Positions 44,093-54,259 are shown, counted from the first letter of the stretch. The stretch is DNA of 64,000 nt from Nocardioides sp. Root140 (GCF_001426745.1 NZ_LMFI01000001.1:1314022-1378021); one strand, 5' to 3'. Numbers and translations: made by a program. Notes: generated by a model from the sequence alone, not told the origin.

Positions 44093-44899
44093 TCAGGCCT
44101 TCTTCGCCTGGGCCTTCTTGGGCTGGGTCTTCTTCGCCGTGCCCTGGACGCCCTGGTGGCGCCGATCGCGGAACGACACCGCCGAGGTGGAGTCGTCACG
44201 GCTCTCGAAGAGCTCGGTGGCCCGCAGCAGGTCCGTGACCCGCTGGTAGCCGTAGTTGCGGGGATCCATCGACGACTGGTTGCGGATCCGTTGCCCGACC
44301 GCCGAGGCCCGCGCCCAACCCGACTCGTCGGCGGTGCCCGACACCGCCTCACGGAGGAGCTTCACGAGAGCCGCGTCGCCGCGCAGCTTGGGGGTCGGCA
44401 CCCGAGTCGGCGGCGCTGACGTCGCGGCATCAGACGGCTCGTCGACGTCGTCGGAGGAGACGATCTTGTCGAGGTGGAGGAACTTCGTGCAGGCGTTCAC
44501 GAACGGGGCCGGTGACTTGGAGTCGCCGTACCCGAAGACGTCGGCGCCCCGCTCACGCAGGTGCATCACCAACGGGGTGAAGTCGGCGTCGCTGGACATC
44601 AGGCCGAAGGCGTCGGGCTGGTCACGATGCAGCAGGTCCATCGCGTCGACCACGAGCGCGATGTCGCTGGCGTTCTTGCCCTTGGTGAGGGCGTACTGCT
44701 GGACCGGTCGGATGGCCCGTTCGTGGAGGACGGCCTTCCAGTGGTTGAGGTGCGAGTCGTCCCAGTCGCCGTACGCGCGTCGGGTGCGCGCCTCGCCTTC
44801 GTTGGCGAGGTCGTCGAGCACCACGTCGACCTTGCTGGCCTGGGCGTTGTCGGCATCGATCAGGAGCACGATGCGGCGCCGTTCGCCGGTGTCGCTCAC
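44093..44899 (-). CDS. NYN-domain nuclease with C-terminal OST-HTH/LOTUS domain
   Basis: 268 aa. The NYN domain (PIN-like RNase fold) covers residues 5-140: IVLLIDADNAQASKVDVVLDDLA (metal Asp), KNASDIALVVDAMDLL, FGLMSSDADFTPLVMHLRERGADVFGYG. A linker precedes an OST-HTH/LOTUS-type domain (LRGDAALVKLLREAVSGT, GWARASAVGQRIRNQSSMDPRNYGYQRVTDLLRATELFE), then a Lys/Ala-rich tail. Probably an RNA endonuclease guided or regulated by RNA binding. GTG start overlaps the upstream stop, indicating an operon with the 116-aa protein. Confidence 0.86.
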   Translation of the reverse strand: MSDTGERRRIVLLIDADNAQASKVDVVLDDLANEGEARTRRAYGDWDDSHLNHWKAVLHERAIRPVQQYALTKGKNASDIALVVDAMDLLHRDQPDAFGLMSSDADFTPLVMHLRERGADVFGYGDSKSPAPFVNACTKFLHLDKIVSSDDVDEPSDAATSAPPTRVPTPKLRGDAALVKLLREAVSGTADESGWARASAVGQRIRNQSSMDPRNYGYQRVTDLLRATELFESRDDSTSAVSFRDRRHQGVQGTAKKTQPKKAQAKKA

Positions 44900-45246
44900 T
44901 GGTTCTTCATCCGGCGGTTGTAGTCGCGCATGCGCTGCGGGATGCCGACCACCGCGGCGTCGTACGACGGCACCTGGTGCTTGTTGGCGAAGCTGTGCGC
45001 CCACTGCACCGACGCCACCCGGCGGCGGGTCCACTCACCGTCGTGGGCGACAAGGAGCAACGTGACGTCACTGACCGCGGTGCGTGGTTCCACGAAACCC
45101 TCGACCCCCCGACGCGAGGTGACGAAGTCGCGCAGGTGCTGCTCGTCGGCGGCGCTGGCCGCGCGCACGCTCGTCGAGCCGGTGCGTGCACCGCCGGTGG
45201 GGCGGCTGCTGCGCGAGCCGCGTCGGAATCGGTCGAACAAACCCAT
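44896..45246 (-). CDS. Small protein of unknown function, cotranscribed with NYN nuclease
   Basis: 116 aa. A basic N-terminus (MGLFDRFRRGSRSSRPTGGART) is followed by EQHLRDFVTSRRGVEGFVEPRTAVSDVTLLLVAHDGEWTRRRV, then VQWAHSFANKHQVPSYDAAVVGIPQRMRDYNRRMKNQ. The pattern is that of conserved actinobacterial proteins near NYN genes, but I cannot name it. Overlaps the NYN start by 4 nt. Confidence 0.72.
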   Translation of the reverse strand: MGLFDRFRRGSRSSRPTGGARTGSTSVRAASAADEQHLRDFVTSRRGVEGFVEPRTAVSDVTLLLVAHDGEWTRRRVASVQWAHSFANKHQVPSYDAAVVGIPQRMRDYNRRMKNQ

Positions 45247-45358
45247 GCGGACAGTGTGACGCACGGGTCGACATCTCGTCCGCAAGAAGGGTGGTGTCGG
45301 CCCGGTTGGAGTTAGTGCAAGGATGGGCGGCGTCGTTTCATCAGGAGTGGAGGACAAC

Positions 45359-46753
45359 GTGGCAGACGCGGCAACACCGCAAGCCGGCAACACCTTTGAC
45401 GTGGTCATTCTCGGAGCCGGTTCGGGCGGCTACGCCTGCGCCCTGCGCGCGGCTCAACTGGGCCTCACGGTGGCCCTGGTCGAGAAGGGCAATCTCGGAG
45501 GCACCTGCCTCCACGTCGGGTGCATCCCGACCAAGGCCCTGCTGCATGCAGCAGAGGTCGCCGAAAGCGCTCGAGAGGCCAGCCAGTTCGGCGTACGGGC
45601 CACGCTCGAGGGCATCGACATGGCCGGGGTCAACGCCTACAAGGACGGTGTCGTCTCCCGTCTCTTCAAGGGGCTGACCGGCCTGATCAAGTCCCGCGGC
45701 ATCACCGTGGTCGAGGGCGAGGGAAAGCTGACCTCCCCGACGACGGTCGAGGTCGCCGGAACGACGTACACCGGCAAGAACGTGGTGCTGGCCTCCGGCT
45801 CCTACTCGCGTTCCCTGCCCGGCCTCGAGATCGACGGCGAGCGGGTGATGTCCTCCGAGCACGCCCTGCGTCTCGACCGGGTGCCGGCCTCCGCGATCGT
45901 GCTCGGCGGCGGCGTCATCGGCTGCGAGTTCGCCAGTGTCTGGAAGTCCTTCGGCGCCGACGTCACCATCGTCGAGGCACTCCCCCGGCTCGTCGCCGCC
46001 GAGGACGCCGCCTCCTCCAAGGTGCTCGAGCGCGCGTTCCGCAAGCGCAAGATCAACTTCCTCACCGGCACCCGTTTCGAGTCGGTCAAGACCACCGACT
46101 CCGGCGTCGTGGTGACCGTCGAGGGCGGCAAGACGATCGAGGCCGAGATCCTCCTCGTCGCGGTCGGCCGCGGGCCGACCACCGACGGCCTCGGGTACGA
46201 CGAGGTCGGCGTCGCCATGGACCGCGGCTTCGTCACCACCAACGAGCGGCTGCGCACCAACGTGCCCGGCGTGTACGCCGTCGGCGACATCGTCCCGGGC
46301 CTGCAGCTCGCCCACCGCGGCTTCCAGCAGGGCATCTTCGTCGCCGAGGAGCTCGCGGGACTCTCGCCCCAGGTGATCGACGAGTCCGGCATCCCCCGGG
46401 TCACCTACTCCGACCCCGAGCTCGCCTCCGTCGGCCTCACCGAGGAGCAGGCCCAGGAGAAGTACGGCGAGGTCGAGTCGCTGACCTACGACCTGGGCGG
46501 CAACGGCAAGAGCCAGATCCTCAAGACCCAGGGCTTCGTGAAGCTGGTCCGCCGCAAGGACGGCCCGGTCGTCGGCGTGCACATGGTCGGCGCCCGCGTC
46601 GGCGAGCTGATCGGTGAAGCCCAGCTCATCTACAACTGGGAGGGATACGCCGAGGACGTCGCTCCCCTGGTGCACGCCCACCCGACCCAGAACGAAGCGC
46701 TCGGCGAGGCCCACTTGGCCCTGGCCGGCAAACCGTTGCACGCGCACGCCTGA
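45359..46753 (+). CDS. lpdA: Dihydrolipoyl dehydrogenase (E3)
   Basis: 464 aa FAD flavoenzyme. It reoxidises the dihydrolipoyl groups of 2-oxoacid dehydrogenases and glycine cleavage. N-terminal FAD motif [17 protein letters not shown], redox disulfide [20 protein letters not shown] motif [15 protein letters not shown], and C-terminal [14 protein letters not shown] with the catalytic His-Glu pair. I start at GTG 45359 with GGAGG upstream; an ATG at 45323 is possible. Followed by sucB after 50 bp. Confidence 0.95.
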   Translation: MADAATPQAGNTFDVVILGAGSGGYACALRAAQLGLTVALVEKGNLGGTCLHVGCIPTKALLHAAEVAESAREASQFGVRATLEGIDMAGVNAYKDGVVSRLFKGLTGLIKSRGITVVEGEGKLTSPTTVEVAGTTYTGKNVVLASGSYSRSLPGLEIDGERVMSSEHALRLDRVPASAIVLGGGVIGCEFASVWKSFGADVTIVEALPRLVAAEDAASSKVLERAFRKRKINFLTGTRFESVKTTDSGVVVTVEGGKTIEAEILLVAVGRGPTTDGLGYDEVGVAMDRGFVTTNERLRTNVPGVYAVGDIVPGLQLAHRGFQQGIFVAEELAGLSPQVIDESGIPRVTYSDPELASVGLTEEQAQEKYGEVESLTYDLGGNGKSQILKTQGFVKLVRRKDGPVVGVHMVGARVGELIGEAQLIYNWEGYAEDVAPLVHAHPTQNEALGEAHLALAGKPLHAHA

Positions 46754-46803
46754 CCACCCCAAGATCTGTACAGACCCACAGAAGATTCGAGCGAAGGAAA
46801 CAC

Positions 46804-48636
46804 ATGGCCACCGAAGTCACCCTCCCGGAGCTGGGCGAATCCGTCACCGAAGGCACCGTCACCCGCTGGTTGAAGCAGGTTGGCGACTCGGTGGCCATGG
46901 ACGAGCCCCTGCTCGAGGTCTCGACCGACAAGGTCGACACCGAGATCCCCTCGCCGGTAGCCGGCACCCTGCTCGAGATCAAGGCCAACGAGGACGACAC
47001 CATCGAGGTGGGCGGGCTCCTGGCCGTGATCGGCGCTGAGGGTGAAGGTGGTGGCGCAGCTCCTGCTGAGGAGGCCCCCGCCGAAGAGGCACCTGCTGAG
47101 GCACCCGCTGCCGAGACTCCGGCCGCGGAAGCGCCCGCGGCCGAGGCTCCGGCCGCTGAGGCACCGGCTGAGCCCGCTGCCCCCGCCGAAGCCCCCGCCG
47201 AGCCCGCTGCTCCCGCCGCGTCCGGCGGCTCGGGTGCGGGCACCGAGGTCAAGCTCCCCGAACTGGGCGAGTCGGTCACCGAGGGAACCGTCACCCGCTG
47301 GCTGAAGAACGTCGGTGACGACGTGGCCGTCGACGAGCCGCTGCTCGAGGTCTCCACCGACAAGGTCGACACCGAGATCCCCTCGCCGGTCGGCGGCACG
47401 CTCCTCGAGCAGAAGGTCGCCGAGGACGAGACCGTCGAGGTCGGCGCCGTGTTGGCGATGATCGGTGACAAGGGTGCCGCCCCGGCAGCAGCCGCAGCAC
47501 CGGCCGCCCCCGCCGCCGCTGAAGCTCCCGCGGCCCCCGCTGCTGAGGCACCCGCGGCCCCCGCTGCTGAAGCGCCCGCGGCCCCCGCCGCCGAAGCACC
47601 CGCGGCCCCCGCCGCCGAAGCACCGGCCGCTCCGGCGGCAGAGGCTCCTGCCCCGGCAGCGCCCGCCGCCTCGGCCGCTCCGGCCGCCAGCTCCGGCAAA
47701 GAGGACGCCGGCTACGTGACCCCGCTGGTGCGCAAGCTCGCCAACCAGCACGGTGTCGACCTGGCCAGCGTCACCGGTACCGGCGTCGGTGGCCGGATCC
47801 GCAAGCAGGACGTGCTCGACGCCGCCAAGGCCAAGGAGGCGCCGGCACCGGCAGCTCCCGCCGCGGCCGCTGCTGCACCTGGTGCCTCCGCTCCTGCTGC
47901 GTCAGCCGCACCCACGCCGTCCCCGCTCCGCGGCAAGACCGAGCCGCTGAGCCGCCTGCGCAAGGTGATCGCCAAGCGCATGGTCGAGTCGCTCCAGGTG
48001 TCGGCCCAGCTCACCCAGGTGGTCGAGGTCGACGTCACCAACATCGGTCGCCTCCGCGACTCGATCAAGGCCGACTTCGTGGCCCGCGAGGGCGTCAAGC
48101 TCTCGTACTTCCCGTTCTTCGCCAAGGCGACCATCGACGCGCTCAAGGCCCACCCGGCCCTGAACTCGCAGGTCGACGTCGAGAAGGGCGAGGTCACCTA
48201 CTTCGACGCCGAGCACCTCGCCATCGCGGTCGACACCGAGCGCGGCCTGCTCAGCCCGGTGATCCACAACGCCGGCGACCTCAACGTGGCCGGCCTGGCC
48301 CGCAAGATCGCCGACCTCGCCGACCGCACCCGCAACAACAAGGTGAAGCCGGACGAGCTCTCGGGTGGCACGTTCACGCTGACCAACACCGGCAGCGTGG
48401 GCGCCCTCTTCGACACCCCGATCATCAACCAGCCGCAGGTCGCGATCCTCGGCACCGGCACGGTCGTCAAGCGGCCCGTGGTCATCGACGACCCGAACCT
48501 GGGCGAGACCATCGCGGTCCGCCAGATGGTCTACCTGTCGCTGACCTACGACCACCGCATCGTCGACGGCGCCGACGCGGCCCGCTTCCTCCAGGACGTC
48601 AAGCAGCGCCTCGAGGCAGGTTCGTTCGAGGTCTGA
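46804..48636 (+). CDS. sucB: Dihydrolipoamide succinyltransferase (2-oxoacid dehydrogenase E2)
   Basis: 610 aa. Two lipoyl domains, each with the modification site in [12 protein letters not shown] (about residues 1-75 and 150-225), joined by Ala/Pro/Glu-rich linkers. A peripheral-subunit binding domain ([38 protein letters not shown]) and a catalytic domain ending [22 protein letters not shown] follow. Actinobacterial complexes often share this E2 between pyruvate and 2-oxoglutarate dehydrogenases. ATG with GAAGGA upstream. Lipoylation depends on LipB and LipA encoded nearby. Confidence 0.93.
   Translation: MATEVTLPELGESVTEGTVTRWLKQVGDSVAMDEPLLEVSTDKVDTEIPSPVAGTLLEIKANEDDTIEVGGLLAVIGAEGEGGGAAPAEEAPAEEAPAEAPAAETPAAEAPAAEAPAAEAPAEPAAPAEAPAEPAAPAASGGSGAGTEVKLPELGESVTEGTVTRWLKNVGDDVAVDEPLLEVSTDKVDTEIPSPVGGTLLEQKVAEDETVEVGAVLAMIGDKGAAPAAAAAPAAPAAAEAPAAPAAEAPAAPAAEAPAAPAAEAPAAPAAEAPAAPAAEAPAPAAPAASAAPAASSGKEDAGYVTPLVRKLANQHGVDLASVTGTGVGGRIRKQDVLDAAKAKEAPAPAAPAAAAAAPGASAPAASAAPTPSPLRGKTEPLSRLRKVIAKRMVESLQVSAQLTQVVEVDVTNIGRLRDSIKADFVAREGVKLSYFPFFAKATIDALKAHPALNSQVDVEKGEVTYFDAEHLAIAVDTERGLLSPVIHNAGDLNVAGLARKIADLADRTRNNKVKPDELSGGTFTLTNTGSVGALFDTPIINQPQVAILGTGTVVKRPVVIDDPNLGETIAVRQMVYLSLTYDHRIVDGADAARFLQDVKQRLEAGSFEV
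47519..47641 (+). repeat. 24-bp tandem repeats coding the E2 linker
   Basis: About five copies of EAPAAPAA (24 bp) make a flexible Ala-Pro linker between the second lipoyl domain and the subunit-binding domain. Prone to slippage; codons vary only at third positions. Confidence 0.8.
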
Positions 48637-48655
48637 GACCCCAGCACGAAGCGCA

Positions 48656-48695
48656 GACGGCGCGCGTCACCCGGAGACCGGGGACGCGCGCCGTC
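48656..48695 (+). terminator. Terminator after sucB
   Basis: GACGGCGCGCGTCACCC pairs with GGGGACGCGCGCCGTC, GC-rich stem with a one-base bulge, 7-nt loop, about 20 bp after the stop. Confidence 0.75.
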
Positions 48696-48770
48696 GCCAT
48701 TTCCACTGCGTGGCTCGATCCGCGGGATGGCCTCGTTGGCGCGTGACGGGGACCGTGACAGGCTTGGGCC

Positions 48771-49673
48771 ATGGACGTCGTCATTGCCGGAGCATCCGGA
48801 TTCCTGGGCACCCATCTGACCCAGAGCCTGCGCACCCGCGACCACACGGTGACCCGGCTGGTGCGACACCCGGTTCAGGCCGATGACGAGTCGCAGTGGG
48901 ACCCCTACGCCGACCAGGTCGACCAGTCGGTCATCGACGGAGCCGACGTCGTGATCAACCTCGCCGGGTCTCCCCTGCTCGGCAACCCGCACTCGACGAA
49001 GTGGGCCGACGACCTGGTCCGCAGCCGAGTCGCGACCACGCGCGTGCTTGCCGACGCGGTCGCCCGCAGCCAGGCCGCCGGTCAGCCCACCGCGTTCCTG
49101 GCCGGCAACGGCATCTCGTTCTACGGCGACCACGGCGAGTGCGTGATCACCGAGGAGACCGAACCCGAGGGCGAGGCCTTCCTGACCGGCGTGACCAAGC
49201 TCTGGGAGGAAGCCGCCTCCCCCGCCGTCGACGCCGGCGCGCGGGTGTGCGTCCTGCGCACCGCACCGGTGATGGACCGTCGCAGCTCTCCCCTGAAGCA
49301 GATGCGCATCCCGTTCAGGATCGGGCTCGGTGCCCGGATCGGCAACGGGCAGCAGTACTTCCCGATGATCTCCCTGCGCGACTGGCTCTCCGCCGTCGTG
49401 CACCTGGCCGAGAGCGACTCGGCCTCGGGACCGCACAACCTGTGCTGCCCGGTGACCCCGACCAATGCCGACTTCACCCAGGCCCTCGCCAAGGCGTTGG
49501 GCAGCCGCGCCTTCGTCGCCGTGCCGTCGATCGTGCTGGACAAGGCCGCGGGGCGCATGGCACCGGAGATCCTCGGCTCCGTCCGCGCCGAGCCGGCCGC
49601 CCTGCTCGCCGAGGGCTTCGAGTTCGCCGACAACGACGTCCGCGACGTTCTCGCAACCGGCCTCAGGCACTGA
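48771..49673 (+). CDS. TIGR01777-family NAD(P)-dependent epimerase/SDR-like protein
   Basis: 300 aa. Extended SDR fold: MDVVIAGASGFLGTHLTQSL (GxxGFLG), VINLAGSPLLG, SRVATTRVLADAV, GISFYGDHGE and ITEETEP, followed by LTGVTKLWEEAA and LRTAPVMDRR. The C-terminal DUF1731-like part (VPSIVLDKAAGRMAPEILGSVRAEPAALLAEGFEF) completes the TIGR01777 pattern. Substrate unknown. Located between sucB and lipB as in other actinobacteria. Confidence 0.86.
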   Translation: MDVVIAGASGFLGTHLTQSLRTRDHTVTRLVRHPVQADDESQWDPYADQVDQSVIDGADVVINLAGSPLLGNPHSTKWADDLVRSRVATTRVLADAVARSQAAGQPTAFLAGNGISFYGDHGECVITEETEPEGEAFLTGVTKLWEEAASPAVDAGARVCVLRTAPVMDRRSSPLKQMRIPFRIGLGARIGNGQQYFPMISLRDWLSAVVHLAESDSASGPHNLCCPVTPTNADFTQALAKALGSRAFVAVPSIVLDKAAGRMAPEILGSVRAEPAALLAEGFEFADNDVRDVLATGLRH

Positions 49674-49704
49674 GGTCGTCGGTCTCTCGTCGAACCGGCC
49701 CCGG

Positions 49705-50244
49705 TCAGCGGACCTGGCCGACCAGCCAGGCACCCCGGCGTCTCACCAGCGTCACAATGCGACGATCGGCACTGTCGGCAGGCAGGGCCAGCCGTTGACC
49801 GCGACCGACCGCCACGGCCCCGACCAGCCGATCGGTGACCTGCACGACGAGGCGCCTGGGCTCACGGTGCACCAGGCGGAACGCGAGCACCTGCTGGCGC
49901 AGACCTTCGACGTGCAGGCCGCGGGCGGCATAGGCGCGCAGCAGGCGTACGTCGTCGACGCCGGCACCCTCGGCGTACAGGCGACCGAGCGCCAGCGCAT
50001 CACCCGCGGAGTACGCCGCGGCGCGCCGTGCGTCCCAGGCCGAAAGGATGCGCCGGGCCTCGACCTCCCACGAGCCGGCCGAGACGGTCGCCCGGGCCGC
50101 CGACGTGACCGGCTCCGCCACCCCCGCCGTGTCCTCGACACGATGCGTCGAAGAGCTGGCCCGGGCGAGCACGAGCACACCACCGACCGCGGCCGCCACG
50201 AACAAGGCGGCCACGGCGCCGAGCACCACTCCCCGGAGGTTCAC
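49705..50244 (-). CDS. Membrane-anchored NTF2/SnoaL-like protein of unknown function
   Basis: 179 aa. One N-terminal helix (VVLGAVAALFVAAAVGGVLVLAR) and then AARRILSAWDARRAAAYSAGDALALGRLYAEGAGVDDVRLLRAYAARGLHVEGLR, resembling NTF2-like domains, and LVVQVTDRLVGAVAV. Probably extracytoplasmic. No specific family recognised. Convergent with the TIGR01777 gene, divergent from lipB. Confidence 0.62.
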   Translation of the reverse strand: MNLRGVVLGAVAALFVAAAVGGVLVLARASSSTHRVEDTAGVAEPVTSAARATVSAGSWEVEARRILSAWDARRAAAYSAGDALALGRLYAEGAGVDDVRLLRAYAARGLHVEGLRQQVLAFRLVHREPRRLVVQVTDRLVGAVAVGRGQRLALPADSADRRIVTLVRRRGAWLVGQVR

Positions 50245-50337
50245 CCCACCACCCTGACCCAGCGCGGACGATCGCGCATCCGGTCGTCCACAGGCGCTCG
50301 ACGGCTGGGCACATCCGGTGTCGTACCGCCCCGGGAG

Positions 50338-50343
50338 TAAGGT
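50338..50343 (+). promoter_or_regulatory. Leaderless-type -10 element for lipB
   Basis: TAAGGT, then 7 nt, then GTG at 50351. The identical hexamer and spacing stand before lipA (53235). Confidence 0.55.
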
Positions 50344-50350
50344 CGAATCC

Positions 50351-51067
50351 GTGCCAATCGAGTTCCGTGAAGCAGGCCTGGGCGCCGACGCCGTCGACTA
50401 CCGCGAGGCGTGGGAGATGCAGGGCGAGGTCCATGCCGCAGTCGCCGACGGCGCCGACGACGTCGTACTCCTCCTGGAGCACCCGCCGGTGTTCACCGCC
50501 GGCACCCGCACCGACCCCCACGAACGTCCCGCCGATCCCGGCGGCGCGCCGGTCATCGACGTGAACCGCGGCGGCAAGATCACCTTCCACGGGCCCGGCC
50601 AACTGGTCGGCTACCCGATCGTGAAGCTGCCCGAGCGGGTGAAGGTCGTCGACTACGTGCGTCGCGTCGAGGAGGCCCTGATCGCGGTCTGCGCCGACTT
50701 CGGCGTCACCACCGCACGCATCCCCGGACGCAGCGGTGTCTGGCTGGCGGCCGACGAGAAGGGCCCGGAGCGCAAGATCGCGGCGCTCGGGCTGCGCGTC
50801 TCGCGGCGGGTCACGATGCACGGGTTCTCGCTCAACTGCAACGTCGACCTGGCGTGGTACGACCGGTTCGTGCCGTGTGGCATCGCCGACGCCGGGGTCA
50901 CCTCCCTGAGCCGTGAGCTCGGCCGCGACGTCGAGGTCTCCGAGGTGATCCCCAGCGTCGAGAAGCACGTGGCCGACCTGCTCGCCTGGAACGACTACAC
51001 GCCGACCCCCGACTACGAGCCCCGGCCCGAGCCACCGCGACTCAACCTGATCCGCCCCGGCACCTGA
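50351..51067 (+). CDS. lipB: Octanoyltransferase LipB
   Basis: 238 aa. Transfers octanoyl from acyl carrier protein to lipoyl domains. Conserved [19 protein letters not shown], catalytic Lys in [25 protein letters not shown] and catalytic Cys in [19 protein letters not shown] 50351 with leaderless promoter. The ABC exporter lies between it and lipA, splitting the usual lipB-lipA pair. Confidence 0.95.
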   Translation: MPIEFREAGLGADAVDYREAWEMQGEVHAAVADGADDVVLLLEHPPVFTAGTRTDPHERPADPGGAPVIDVNRGGKITFHGPGQLVGYPIVKLPERVKVVDYVRRVEEALIAVCADFGVTTARIPGRSGVWLAADEKGPERKIAALGLRVSRRVTMHGFSLNCNVDLAWYDRFVPCGIADAGVTSLSRELGRDVEVSEVIPSVEKHVADLLAWNDYTPTPDYEPRPEPPRLNLIRPGT

Positions 51068-51073
51068 CGCCTC

Positions 51074-51112
51074 GGTGGTCGAGGAGCGAGGGACGAGCGT
51101 CTCGAAAGCACC
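51074..51112. repeat. REP-like palindrome, actinobacterial type
   Basis: GGTGGTCGAGGAGCGAGGGA followed by CGAGCGTCTCGAAAGCACC lies between lipB and the ABC transporter gene. It matches in pattern the GGTTTCGAGACGCTCG...CTCGACCACC repeat common in Nocardioides and related genomes. Only one copy is in the window, so this rests on memory of the pattern. Confidence 0.5.
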
Positions 51113-51205
51113 CGGCGAGGCTCACGCCGTACGACGGCCGAGAGTGGGAGCCTGATCCCCGCGACCCGCACGAGGTGGGACGAACAGCGGGACGGGGACA
51201 GGCAC

Positions 51206-52183
51206 ATGGCCGAGATGGTGATCGAGACCCAAGGTCTCCAGAAGGTGTTCCACACCAGGCGCGGAGGTCGGCGCATCGCGGTGCGCGACCTCGACCTGCA
51301 GGTGCCGGCCGGTGGCGTGCACGGCTTCCTGGGCCCCAACGGCTCGGGCAAGACCACGACGATCCGGATGCTGCTCGGGCTGGCGTCGGCCACCTCGGGC
51401 ACCATGCGCCTGTTCGGTCGCGACGTGCCGCACCACCTCGCCGAGGTGCTGCCGCGCATCGGCGCGGTGGTCGAGTCGCCCAAGTTCTCCCCCATGTTCT
51501 CCGGCCGCCAGAACCTCCAGCTGCTGGCCGGAACCATCGGCGTGCCGACGACCCGGGTCGACGAGGTGATCGAGACGGTGTCCCTCACCGGGCGGGACGG
51601 CGACCCGTTCCGGGCCTACTCGCTCGGCATGAAGCAACGCCTGGCCATCGCCGCCACGCTGCTCAAGGATCCTGACCTGCTGATCCTCGACGAGCCCACC
51701 AACGGACTGGACCCGTCCGGGATCCGGGAGATCCGGGAGACGATCCGCGACCTCGGGGCCCGTGGCGTGACCGTGCTGCTGAGCTCGCACATCCTGGCGG
51801 AGGTGCAACAGGTCTGCGACTCCGCCACGATCATCGGACAGGGCCGCATGCTGGCCACCGGCAAGGTCGACGACCTGATCGGTACGGGCACCTCGTGGCG
51901 GGTCGGCGTACCCGATCGGGCCGAGGCACTCCGCGTCCTCGCCGAGGGCGGCCTCACCGGGCGGATGGCCGCCGGCGAGATCATGGTCGACACCGACGAC
52001 CCGCAGGCGATCACCCGCACCCTGGCCGCCGCCGGCATCTACCTGACCGAGCTGGTCGCCGAACGCGCCGACCTCGAGTCGGTCTTCCTCCAGCTGACCG
52101 AGGGCACCAGCCTCGACGACACCGCGAGCCACCCCGACACGGCCGCCGACACGGCGTACGACGAGGGCGAGGCCCGCGCATGA
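51206..52183 (+). CDS. ABC transporter ATP-binding protein
   Basis: 325 aa. Walker A FLGPNGSGKTTTIRML, Q-loop in VVESPKF, signature YSLGMKQRLAIA, Walker B LLILDEPTNGLDP, and a C-terminal extension. This is the DRA/bacitracin-type exporter subgroup. ATG with a weak GGGGAC ribosome-binding site; overlaps the permease start (ATGA). The substrate is unknown, possibly an antimicrobial or lipid. Confidence 0.88.
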   Translation: MAEMVIETQGLQKVFHTRRGGRRIAVRDLDLQVPAGGVHGFLGPNGSGKTTTIRMLLGLASATSGTMRLFGRDVPHHLAEVLPRIGAVVESPKFSPMFSGRQNLQLLAGTIGVPTTRVDEVIETVSLTGRDGDPFRAYSLGMKQRLAIAATLLKDPDLLILDEPTNGLDPSGIREIRETIRDLGARGVTVLLSSHILAEVQQVCDSATIIGQGRMLATGKVDDLIGTGTSWRVGVPDRAEALRVLAEGGLTGRMAAGEIMVDTDDPQAITRTLAAAGIYLTELVAERADLESVFLQLTEGTSLDDTASHPDTAADTAYDEGEARA

Positions 52184-53157
52184 ACCTCCTCAAGGTCGAG
52201 CTGACCCGCCTGCGCTGGCGACGCGCCGCGCTCCTGATCCTCCTGGCCGCCGTGGTGCTGCCGATCATCTTCATCGCGGCCACCGCCTGGAACACCCGAC
52301 CGTTCAGCGACGCCGACGTCGCCGACGCCGAGTCCCAGATGCAGATGCAGCAGCAGTACGCCGAGGAAGACATCGCGAACTGCGTGGCACATCCACAGCA
52401 GTACGGCTTCGAGGCCGATGAGCCGGACCTCGAGTCCCTCTGCAGCCAGAGCATGGTCCCGCCTGACGACATCTCCAACTACCTCTACCGCGACCAGCTG
52501 AGCACGCCCTACGCCCTCGACGGTCCGGGCCTGTCCGCGGCCACCTTCATGGTGCTGCTCGCCCTCATCCTCGGTACGACGTTCGCCGGTGCCGACTGGG
52601 CGTCGGGGTCGATGAGCAACCAGCTGCTCTTCGAGTCGCGCCGTCCCCGCCTCTGGCTGGCGAAGGCCGCCGCAGCGGTGATCGGCGGAGCCCTTCTCGC
52701 CGTGGTGGGGCTGGTGGTGTTCTGGGCGTCGTACGCCGGGCTCGCGGGCTTCCGTGACGTGGAGCTGGCCGGGTACGCCGACGACATCGGCGCCCAGGTG
52801 CTGCGCGGCACCCTCTTCGCCGGGGCCGCCGCACTGGGTGGCTTCGGGGTCACGATGCTGTTCCGCAGCACGGTCGCCAGCCTCGGCCTCCTGCTCGCGG
52901 GGGCGGTCGGCGGGTCGATGCTGATGGCGGTGCTCCCCGTCGACGACCCCGAGCGGTGGATGTTCCACTCCAACGCCGCGGCCATCCTGCAGAACGGGTA
53001 CGAGTACTGGCCCTCAGGCGGCTACTCCTGCATGGACGACTGCAGCGACATCATGCTGCACCTCTCACTCACCCACGGCGTGGTCTACTTCGCGGTCGTC
53101 CTGGCAGTCCTCACGGCCGTGTCGGTGTTCTCGTTCCGCAGTCGCGACGTGCCCTGA
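52180..53157 (+). CDS. ABC transporter permease (ABC-2 type)
   Basis: 325 aa, six membrane helices: LLILLAAVVLPIIFIAA near the N-terminus, a long extracellular loop with Cys residues (NCVAHPQQY, LCSQS), then FMVLLALILGTTFAGADWASGSMSNQLLF and four more. The ADWASGSMSN motif is typical of actinobacterial ABC-2 permeases. It pairs with the preceding ATPase. Confidence 0.83.
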   Translation: MNLLKVELTRLRWRRAALLILLAAVVLPIIFIAATAWNTRPFSDADVADAESQMQMQQQYAEEDIANCVAHPQQYGFEADEPDLESLCSQSMVPPDDISNYLYRDQLSTPYALDGPGLSAATFMVLLALILGTTFAGADWASGSMSNQLLFESRRPRLWLAKAAAAVIGGALLAVVGLVVFWASYAGLAGFRDVELAGYADDIGAQVLRGTLFAGAAALGGFGVTMLFRSTVASLGLLLAGAVGGSMLMAVLPVDDPERWMFHSNAAAILQNGYEYWPSGGYSCMDDCSDIMLHLSLTHGVVYFAVVLAVLTAVSVFSFRSRDVP

Positions 53158-53234
53158 TTCCGCGGTGCACGGATGCCCGTCGGTCGGCGTACTGACGGGT
53201 TCACGGCGGATTGGGGTGGCCTTCCTCACGGGCG

Positions 53235-53240
53235 TAAGGT
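53235..53240 (+). promoter_or_regulatory. Leaderless-type -10 element for lipA
   Basis: TAAGGT, 7 nt, then GTG at 53248; identical to the lipB element. Confidence 0.55.
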
Positions 53241-53247
53241 TGCGGCT

Positions 53248-54204
53248 GTGACGCAAGCTCCCGCCGCCCCGACCTCACCCACAGCTCCCAACGGCCGCAA
53301 GCTGCTCCGACTCGAAGTGCGCAACGCGGAGACCCCGATCGAGCGCAAGCCCGAGTGGATCAAGACCAAGGCCAAGATGGGCCCCGAGTACAACGAGCTG
53401 ATGAAGCTCGTGAAGTCCGAGGGCCTGCACACCGTCTGCCAGGAAGCCGGCTGCCCCAACATCTTCGAATGCTGGGAAGACCGCGAAGCCACGTTCCTCA
53501 TCGGCGGCGAGCAGTGCACCCGACGCTGCGACTTCTGCCAGATCGACACCGGCAAGCCGCAACCGCTCGACCGCGACGAGCCCCGCCGGGTCGCGGAGTC
53601 AGTGCAGAAGATGGACCTGCGCTACGCCACCATCACCGGCGTCGCCCGCGACGACCTCCCCGACGGCGGCGCCTGGCTCTACGCCGAGACGGTCCGCAAG
53701 ATCCACGAGCTCAACCCCGGCACCGGCGTCGAGAACCTGATCCCCGACTTCAACGGCAAGCCCGACCTGCTCGCCGAGGTCTTCGAGTCCCGCCCCGAAG
53801 TGCTGGCCCACAACGTCGAGACGGTCCCGCGGATCTTCAAGCGGATCCGTCCCGCGTTCACCTACGAGCGCTCCCTCGGCGTGATCACCGCGGCCCGCGA
53901 GTTCGGCCTGGTCACCAAGTCCAACCTCATCCTCGGCATGGGCGAGACCCGCGAGGAGATCTCCCAGGCACTCACCGACCTCCACGAGGCCGGCTGCGAG
54001 CTCATCACCATCACGCAGTACCTCCGTCCCTCGCTGCGCCACCACCCGGTGGAGCGGTGGGTCAAGCCGCAGGAGTTCGTCGAGCTGATGGAGGAGGCCG
54101 AGGACATCGGCTTCTCCGGTGTGCTCTCCGGGCCGCTCGTGCGGTCGTCGTACCGCGCCGGCCGCCTCTACAAGCAGGCGATGGAGCGGCGCGAGCTCGT
54201 CTGA
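53248..54204 (+). CDS. lipA: Lipoyl synthase LipA
   Basis: 318 aa radical-SAM enzyme inserting two sulfurs into octanoyl domains. Auxiliary cluster [12 protein letters not shown], radical-SAM motif [11 protein letters not shown], and the C-terminal [13 protein letters not shown] with the conserved RSSY serine ligand. GTG 53248 with leaderless promoter. Works after LipB; supplies lipoate for SucB and glycine cleavage. Downstream DUF4191 gene is the usual neighbour. Confidence 0.96.
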   Translation: MTQAPAAPTSPTAPNGRKLLRLEVRNAETPIERKPEWIKTKAKMGPEYNELMKLVKSEGLHTVCQEAGCPNIFECWEDREATFLIGGEQCTRRCDFCQIDTGKPQPLDRDEPRRVAESVQKMDLRYATITGVARDDLPDGGAWLYAETVRKIHELNPGTGVENLIPDFNGKPDLLAEVFESRPEVLAHNVETVPRIFKRIRPAFTYERSLGVITAAREFGLVTKSNLILGMGETREEISQALTDLHEAGCELITITQYLRPSLRHHPVERWVKPQEFVELMEEAEDIGFSGVLSGPLVRSSYRAGRLYKQAMERRELV

Positions 54205-54259
54205 CGTAGTCTCCACCCCGCACTGATTCGAACTGATTGATATCCAGAAGGCCAAACAC

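Noticed and set aside
49693..49713. Third copy of the 21-bp repeat (CGAACCGGCCCCGGTCAGCGG is similar)
   Set aside because: Only one unit matches partly and it overlaps the end of a coding region; could be chance.
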